A stretch of 37,327 nucleotides of DNA from an uncultured Thiothrix sp. (GTDB lineage: Bacteria; Pseudomonadota; Gammaproteobacteria; Thiotrichales; Thiotrichaceae): positions 1-37,327 of the forward strand of contig NZ_CALMZC010000009.1 of assembly GCF_937873765.1 (NCBI RefSeq). Reading direction: 5' to 3'. Made by a program: the position numbers and the translations under genes. The first letter of the stretch is position 1. Every line of letters begins with the position of its first letter. Below the pieces are notes generated by a model. It searched no databases, was not told where the DNA came from, and worked only from the letters and a program-made list of their open reading frames with translations. Of the stretch, positions 32,979 through 37,327 are shown piece by piece.

Positions 32979-33004
32979 GATGGGTGTCCATATTCATAAA
33001 TTTA

Positions 33005-33019
33005 TCCGTATTTATTCAT
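33005..33019. repeat. 15-bp direct repeat, left copy
   Basis: TCCGTATTTATTCAT, identical to 34172-34186. The two copies bracket the AbiEi gene; this one overlaps the AbiEi stop codon and the likely Fic promoter region. Confidence 0.6.
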
Positions 33020-33962
33020 ATATTGGACTAGATAAGCAAGTATCGCGGTTTCCATCGGGCAAGTTTACGGATATGCACCAGGTTTCTGAATAAGAATCTT
33101 TGTAAGGTTCAGTCGCCAGCAGTTTGCGGGAGCCACCGCGCTGTACCAAGGCTTTCCAGCCCTCAATGGTGGGGTGCTGGTGTCCTAGCCGCTCTTGCAG
33201 GATATAACCGGCCCTTACCTTGTCGATGACTTTACCTTCCTTGTCGATGGTCTTGAGGATGACGGGGAGATAATGTCCGGCATATTCGGTGAACACTTCC
33301 AGCACATGGCTGAAACCACCGCAATAGTCGGGTTCCTGAAGCATATCCAGGAAGGTGCGCCCGATGGGCGCAACCCGTATGCCACCACTACCGTGTTGTT
33401 CCGGGTAAGGGTGGTAGTCCTTGCGGGTATGTTCCTGTATGGTTTTCGCCTGAATCTCCCCGCCGGGTTTATGGTGCTTGCATGGAATGTCCGCTAGGGT
33501 AGGGAAGGGCTGGAAATCCTGTTTGGCCTTTTCTTCTGCCAGCCGCCTGAATTCACTGGCAGTGCAGGTGGTCACATGGACAGTGTGGGGGATGCGGTCA
33601 GTCAGGTGATGCCATTCCATAGCACTCAGGTGTGACAGGTAGCAAAACGGGTTCAGTGTGCAAATGACCTGTTGCGCTGTCGGTGCTGTCAGGCCAGCAA
33701 CAGCAAACACTGGCAGGTTAGCGAACTGGGTCAGTATGCCTTTGTTGACCAGACTATCCAGATTGCGCTCAATGACGGTTTGCTGGGGCAGGTCGGATGT
33801 TAGCTTGCCAATAGGTAAACCGGCATAGGTTTTGGTGTGGTAGAGTTTTACCATGTACCCTACCAGTTCATAGCGGCTTATCACGGGTTTGGGATGTTCC
33901 GTGAGTATCAGCCGTTGCAGGGCTGTAGAAAAGGAGATACTGGCTTTCACATCACTTCGCAT
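33012..33962 (-). CDS. AbiEi-family type IV antitoxin/regulator
   Basis: A 316-residue protein. An N-terminal winged helix (about 25-85) is followed by the AbiEi core: LNPFCYLSHLSAMEWHHLTDRIPHTVHVTT near 104-133, then GIRVAPIGRTFLDMLQEPDYCGGF and GYILQERLGH. AbiEi proteins repress their own promoter and neutralise the nucleotidyltransferase AbiEii. No AbiEii gene follows here; the next gene is Fic. A 39-bp palindrome overlaps the start codon and the -10 element, as expected of autorepression. The ATG was chosen because the earlier in-frame region is the palindrome itself. It may have become a regulator of Fic or of the element. Confidence 0.85.
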   Translation of the reverse strand: MRSDVKASISFSTALQRLILTEHPKPVISRYELVGYMVKLYHTKTYAGLPIGKLTSDLPQQTVIERNLDSLVNKGILTQFANLPVFAVAGLTAPTAQQVICTLNPFCYLSHLSAMEWHHLTDRIPHTVHVTTCTASEFRRLAEEKAKQDFQPFPTLADIPCKHHKPGGEIQAKTIQEHTRKDYHPYPEQHGSGGIRVAPIGRTFLDMLQEPDYCGGFSHVLEVFTEYAGHYLPVILKTIDKEGKVIDKVRAGYILQERLGHQHPTIEGWKALVQRGGSRKLLATEPYKDSYSETWCISVNLPDGNRDTCLSSPIYE

Positions 33963-33999
33963 AATAAGATATATGTCCTAAGGACATATATCTTATTAT
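33961..33999. promoter_or_regulatory. 39-bp perfect palindrome at AbiEi start; likely operator
   Basis: Two 19-bp arms (33961-33979 and 33981-33999) around a single A. The left end includes two bases of the AbiEi start codon, and the right arm covers the -10 element at 33985-33990. AbiEi-type regulators are known to bind inverted repeats at their own promoters; the identity of the binder here is inferred. Confidence 0.7.
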
Positions 34000-34013
34000 G
34001 CTTCATAAGTCAA
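33985..34013 (-). promoter_or_regulatory. Promoter of AbiEi
   Basis: On the minus strand, TTGACT (34013-34008), a 17-bp spacer and TATATG (33990-33985). The predicted start falls near 33978, leaving a leader of about 16 bases that begins at AGGA. The -10 lies inside the 39-bp palindrome. Confidence 0.6.
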
Positions 34014-34116
34014 GTATGAATATTCTTGATATTGGCTTCATATACATGAAATAGAAGGAGTTTAGCCGATATTCTGCATACTGTCTGTAGGTGTGTCAGG
34101 GTGATGGCTGGATAGA

Positions 34117-34134
34117 AGTTTTACATGTAAAACT
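34117..34134. repeat. Palindrome copy 7
   Basis: Perfect AGTTTTACATGTAAAACT, about 155 bp upstream of AbiEi. Confidence 0.9.
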
Positions 34135-34171
34135 GTGCTGTTGGCAGGACAAGGCGGGAACAGGGGAGTTG

Positions 34172-34186
34172 TCCGTATTTATTCAT
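34172..34186. repeat. 15-bp direct repeat, right copy
   Basis: TCCGTATTTATTCAT, identical to 33005-33019. Confidence 0.6.
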
Positions 34187-34219
34187 TGGCTGTAACTGTC
34201 TGGATAAATGGTAGGGACG

Positions 34220-34235
34220 GTTTTACATGTAAAAC
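34220..34235. repeat. Palindrome copy 8
   Basis: Perfect 16-bp core GTTTTACATGTAAAAC. It covers the -35 region of the plus-strand promoter whose -10 is at 34248-34253. Confidence 0.9.
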
Positions 34236-34253
34236 TGCGATTGCTTTTATAAT
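34222..34253 (+). promoter_or_regulatory. Plus-strand promoter overlapping palindrome copy 8
   Basis: A consensus TATAAT is at 34248-34253. The best -35, TTTACA (34222-34227), lies within the palindrome at a long 20-bp spacing; TACATG at 18 bp is an alternative. If active, a protein bound to the palindrome would control it directly. Confidence 0.45.
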
Positions 34254-34259
34254 GGCTTT

Positions 34260-34663
34260 CCCGGCCTGTCAGGCAAGGTATCCAGGTCGTTTCCGGCAAG
34301 TATTCTGACCAGGACAGGATGGTGTTGTCCGTGTTACCCATAGGGTGGCATCGTTTCGTGGCTGGCAGGGCGGGGATTTGTTGGGGCAGTCAGTAAGACG
34401 GACATTGGGGTTACGCCTTGGGGGCAAGGGTGCGAAGGCTGCGGTGAACAGGAATGGAAAAACTGTTGCGGGGCAGGGAACTTGGTCTGTAAAAAAATGT
34501 CGTTCAGTTTTCGTTAAGTTTTCTGTTCACTTTGGATTTGGCTTGTGCCAGAATGCGCCCAGCCCTTTAGAAAAGACCCATCTTGTAGACATGGAAGTCT
34601 CACGATAACAATAAGGAAAGCACGGCGACTGGTTCACCCCTGACCAGTCGCCTTTATTTTTTT
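34260..34663 (+). ncRNA. Candidate non-coding transcript
   Basis: About 400 bases lie between the promoter at 34222-34253 and the strong terminator at 34624-34663. The internal 87-codon frame ends 15 bp before the terminator but has no recognisable protein features, so either a small RNA or an unknown small protein is possible. Confidence 0.3.
34624..34663 (+). terminator. Strong intrinsic terminator
   Basis: GGCGACTGGT (34624-34633) and ACCAGTCGCC (34643-34652) form a perfect 10-bp stem with a 9-base loop, followed by TTTATTTTTTT. It is oriented to end plus-strand transcription. Confidence 0.88.
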
Positions 34664-34733
34664 GGTGTCTTGTCTGTCTTGTTCCAGCTTTCTTCCCTTG
34701 CCCTTGCCTTGACCCGCTGCCTTGCCGGGGATT

Positions 34734-35033
34734 TCATTCATCCATAGACAATGCGACAAACCTGCCATCGGGATCCCGGCAACCTTGGAATGGATCTTGG
34801 GTGTGGGTATTGAACTGTGCCAGCAGGGTAGGTGGGACGCTAAAGCCTAGCCTGACATTATCCGGTTCACCGTTGGTGGGGTACAACTCCAGCAACAGCC
34901 CGCCGAGGTAGGTGGAATAGTGGACTGGGCCGCTACCGTGTTGTTCCCGTGTGAACGTCAACCCAAGTTGGGTGTAAAAGGTTCTGGTGGCCTCAATGTC
35001 GCGGCAACGCAGTACCAGCAGGTTCAGGTGCAT
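34734..35033 (-). CDS. VOC-family (glyoxalase/dioxygenase-like) protein
   Basis: A 99-residue protein. The N terminus HLNLLVLRCRDIEATRTFYTQLGLTFTREQHG and the ending DPFQGCRDPDGRFVALSMDE are the two halves of a vicinal-oxygen-chelate beta-alpha-beta-beta-beta module. Such proteins include bleomycin-resistance and glyoxalase-like enzymes; the substrate here is unknown. The family is usually about 120 residues, so this is a compact member. ATG at 35033 has GAGG seven bases upstream; the longer frame adds non-homologous residues. It stands alone, with no partner gene. Confidence 0.82.
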   Translation of the reverse strand: MHLNLLVLRCRDIEATRTFYTQLGLTFTREQHGSGPVHYSTYLGGLLLELYPTNGEPDNVRLGFSVPPTLLAQFNTHTQDPFQGCRDPDGRFVALSMDE

Positions 35034-35947
35034 TCTTGTTCCTCTTGTCTGGGTTGGTCTCGCCTGACATGTTACCTGACAGGGCACTGGATGCAGATGT
35101 TGCCGATACTATTTGGATAGCATCTCAAACAATGCCCCTGTGGACGTATACAGCCGGTATGCACCCGGTGTGTTTGCCCTTGGCTTTCACCTACCCCTGG
35201 TTGGGAGAACAGGTTTGCTGTCACAAAATGATGGCTTGTCTTGCTGGCTGATAGTTTGCCTGTTGCTGGCATCCTCCTGTTTGTGGGGATTGCTATCCTT
35301 GTGCTGGGTTATGCTTAGGACGGGGCTGCCTGCTTTAACCGATCACTATCCTGATATGGGGGACTTTGCTGTTAACAAGGGTATGTGGCTGGGGAGATAG
35401 TTGCGGGACAAAATCCTTATTGCTACAAATTCCGGGTAGGGTGGCTCTTTGCAGACCGGGCTTTCTGCTGCAACGGCTTGCGCCATTTCCACGCCAATCC
35501 CTGCCACCTCCGTGCCGTCTTACGCCGCCACTGCGCGTTCCACTTGCCGTTAGCCTGTTGCCCGTTTCTGGCTTAGCTGCTGGCGTGCCTTGCAACAGGC
35601 TAATCGGGCAGTTCAGCAGTCTTATGTCCCCTATCTGCCCCACCCGTTAACGTTCGCGTCATCCGGTATCCTGCTCCAACAAAAGCCATTGCTGCAAGGA
35701 CTACTCGTTCCTGCGTTCCTCCTTGCACCCCTGTCTTGTGCTGAAGCGGTCGGCTACCGACGCGAGACGACGGGATGGGACAAATAAGTACGGGACACAA
35801 TCCCCGCTTTCCCTGACCTGCCCGATGCAAAGACAACACAGCACTGCTGACCCATCAACGCTCAACAACAGGATGGGGTTGGAAGAGCAGAGCAGGGAAG
35901 TCCGCTATCGCGTGTTTAGCCATACACCGATACACAAGGAGATCATT
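35034..35947. other. Long gene-poor region with an extra iteron
   Basis: A 914-bp region without a convincing gene. A plus-strand frame from a TTG at 35113 to 35400 encodes a 95-residue protein with one hydrophobic stretch (SCWLIVCLLLASSCLWGLL), which I rate below calling threshold. At 35421 lies one copy of the initiator-gene iteron. The right end includes two related words, gcgggacaaaatcc and acgggacacaatcc. The stretch may hold a transfer origin or control sites of the antirestriction genes; no specific site is recognised. Confidence 0.45.
35421..35435 (+). repeat. Isolated iteron copy
   Basis: TGCTACAAATTCCGG matches the last 15 bases of the iteron at 27570-27586 exactly. It is on the same strand and outside any supported gene. 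Confidence 0.7.
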
Positions 35948-36790
35948 ATGAAACGGGACATCTATCAGGAAATCACCACCGCCATCCTCGAAGCATTGCA
36001 GGCAGGGGTACGTCCCTGGAAACAGTGTTACACCACCAGCTTGCCATTACGCACCACTGGCGACCATTACAAGGGCATCAACTGCCTGCGGCTGATGCTG
36101 GAGGCAGAACGCAAGGGCTATTCATCCCCGCACTGGATGACGTTCCAACAAGCCACAGAACGCGGCGGTTACGTGCGTAAGGGTGAAAAGAGTACGCTGG
36201 TCTGTTTCTTCAAGACCTTTGAGAAAGACGACCCGGACAGCGAAGAGGGAACCGTCAAGATTCCGGTGGCACGCGCTTACCACGTCTTCAACCTTGAACA
36301 ACTGGAAGGGGTAGGGCAGGACACGCTGGGTGAAAAGCCGACCATCATCACCGAAACCAGCCGTTTCTTTGCAGCACTGCCCGGCAAAGTGGTCGAAACC
36401 ACCCAAACACCGGCCTACAGCCCAACAAAAGACCAGATCCGTATGCCTGGCATCGAGCGGTTCAGCAGTGCGGAAGCCTACTATGCCACGCTGGGGCATG
36501 AATACATCCACTGGACAGGGCATGAGTCACGCCTGCAACGCGATGCCGAGCGTTCCCGTGCCGGGTATGCCTTTGAGGAGCTGGTGGCCGAGCTGGGAGC
36601 TGCGTTCCTGCTGCCACAGATTGGGCTTCAGCCCCTGATTGACGATGAACACGCGCCTTACATTGCCCATTATGTAAAAATGCTGGAAGACGACCACAAA
36701 GCCATTTTCCGGGCATCAACGCTGGCACAGCGTGCTACTGATTACCTCATCGGGCTGGCCTCACCTGTCCTGACAAGGGAAAGCGCCTGA
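35948..36790 (+). CDS. ArdC-like antirestriction protein (ssDNA-binding N-domain plus zincin)
   Basis: A 280-residue protein. Residues about 1-115 match the ArdC N-terminal domain (RPWKQCY, then HYKGINCLRL, then SPHWMTFQQATERGGYVRKGEKST). The C-terminal zincin has HEYIHWTGH at 184-192, with the likely third ligand in FEELVAELGAAFL. ArdC-type proteins are carried by conjugative plasmids and protect incoming single-stranded DNA from restriction. The true start is ATG 35948, with AAGGAG six bases upstream; the open frame runs 75 codons further 5' only by chance. It is followed after 114 bp by KlcA/ArdB on the same strand, giving an antirestriction pair. Confidence 0.92.
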   Translation: MKRDIYQEITTAILEALQAGVRPWKQCYTTSLPLRTTGDHYKGINCLRLMLEAERKGYSSPHWMTFQQATERGGYVRKGEKSTLVCFFKTFEKDDPDSEEGTVKIPVARAYHVFNLEQLEGVGQDTLGEKPTIITETSRFFAALPGKVVETTQTPAYSPTKDQIRMPGIERFSSAEAYYATLGHEYIHWTGHESRLQRDAERSRAGYAFEELVAELGAAFLLPQIGLQPLIDDEHAPYIAHYVKMLEDDHKAIFRASTLAQRATDYLIGLASPVLTRESA

Positions 36791-36904
36791 AGGTAATACC
36801 AAACCTGCCACAACAGCGTAGAGGGTTGTGGCAGGCCAAAAGGAACACACACAACCACCGACCCAAGTGCTGGGACACACGGCAAGCAGAAACAGGACAA
36901 AACC

Positions 36905-37327
36905 ATGACGGATGAAACAGTAAAAGAACCTATCAATGCCCACAAAGTCGCTGAAACTGAACGTATGAAGGTGATGCCTGCCTTGTTCGGGATGCGCTTC
37001 GCCCAAGTAGAACAAACGGTCTACCAATTGATGGACAGGCTATGCAGCACCTATCAGGGAGGACAATGGGAGTTATACACCCTGTCAAACAGCAGCTTTT
37101 ACATGGCTCCACGCAGGGCGGATAAACTGCTTATCCAATGGGATGGAAACGGTTTTACAGGGGAAATGAGCGCGGATGCTGCCGGTATTGTCGCCTGCCT
37201 GTTTACCTACTCAGCCCTGTCTTTCCAAGGGTGCGAAACCTGTGGCGACATGTACCATCTGCTGCTGGATTATGGGTGTTTTTGCCCAAAAGCACGAATC
37301 GGACTATTCCAGTTCCCCGACCTCCGT
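36905..37327 (+). CDS. klcA: KlcA/ArdB-family antirestriction protein (partial)
   Basis: An incomplete gene running off the window end: 141 codons with no stop. The product matches the KlcA/ArdB family: RMKVMPALFGMRFAQVEQTVY, then GGQWELYTLSNSSFYMAP, then GNGFTGEMSADAAGIVACL and YHLLLDYG. Full-length members are about 140-150 residues, so only the last few codons are missing. These small proteins block type I restriction in the recipient after plasmid transfer. AGGA lies about eight bases before the ATG. Together with the ArdC-like gene it marks the leading-region cargo of a transmissible element. Confidence 0.9.
   Translation, partial: MTDETVKEPINAHKVAETERMKVMPALFGMRFAQVEQTVYQLMDRLCSTYQGGQWELYTLSNSSFYMAPRRADKLLIQWDGNGFTGEMSADAAGIVACLFTYSALSFQGCETCGDMYHLLLDYGCFCPKARIGLFQFPDLR

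Larger units (their letters stand above)
33963..34733. other. Large gap with promoters, palindromes and a terminator
   Basis: A 771-bp region between AbiEi and the VOC gene, which is transcribed toward AbiEi. It holds the AbiEi operator and promoter, two palindrome copies, one direct-repeat copy, and an apparent promoter-terminator unit on the plus strand. The only open frame, 34345-34608 (87 codons), has an unconvincing protein, so no gene is called. Confidence 0.6.

Noticed and set aside
33844..33860. Another palindrome copy (gttttaccatgtac)
   Set aside because: Only a partial match inside the AbiEi coding frame; symmetry is broken.
24609..34235. Palindromes as intrinsic terminators
   Set aside because: They are AT-rich with no consistent T tract, several lie upstream of genes, and near-copies lie inside a coding gene.
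34345..34608. 87-codon plus-strand ORF
   Set aside because: No ribosome site or family features; recorded only as part of a possible non-coding transcript.
35113..35400. 95-codon ORF with one hydrophobic stretch
   Set aside because: Needs a TTG start, lacks a clear ribosome site, and several overlapping frames are equally open.

Overview
This window looks like accessory DNA from a gammaproteobacterium: a defence island joined to a plasmid-like or integrative-element backbone. A Thiothrix-like host is only a guess from gene flavour and was not tested. The support for mobile DNA is the density of restriction, OLD-nuclease, DUF262, Fic, AbiEi, ArdC and KlcA genes, a phage-type replication initiator with iterons inside its own gene, and the absence of housekeeping genes. 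No rRNA, tRNA, CRISPR array or transposase was seen.

Left part (49-11923, minus strand): transcription order is a tandem ubiquitin-like/E2-like fusion, a JAB peptidase/E1 fusion, a UvrD-like helicase, a very large RecB-nuclease/RNase H-like/DNA2-type helicase, and a visibly AT-rich sacsin-type GHKL ATPase. The first two genes are a tightly coupled ubiquitin-like conjugation cassette. The other three follow in the same direction but with gaps of about 180-380 bp, so one shared operon is an inference.

Middle part (12308-24016): a DUF2188 mini-gene and an XRE repressor/ImmA-IrrE peptidase pair (a possible CapH/CapP-like switch) separate the left cluster from a plus-strand operon. That operon encodes a UvrD helicase-nuclease, an OLD-family ATPase/Toprim nuclease, a type III Mod methyltransferase, a type III Res helicase-nuclease and a RelE-like protein with a C-terminal extension. 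Three of its junctions overlap or nearly touch, suggesting a type III restriction system merged with an OLD/UvrD pair.

Right part (24050-37327): a DUF6985-like gene and a DUF262 nuclease, then a plus-strand replication/membrane block (HTH protein, lambda O-like initiator with embedded iterons, two membrane proteins, one secreted protein), then minus-strand unknown, Fic and AbiEi genes, a VOC protein, and finally ArdC-like and KlcA/ArdB antirestriction genes, the last cut by the window end. Eight perfect copies of the palindrome GTTTTACATGTAAAAC lie in intergenic sites from 24.6 to 34.2 kb and two one-mismatch copies lie in the initiator gene; none was seen elsewhere. They look like sites for one DNA-binding protein acting as regulator or partition factor of this element.

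The most interesting points are the ubiquitin-like cassette next to helicases, the OLD/UvrD/type III hybrid, the origin inside the O-like gene, and the dispersed palindromes.
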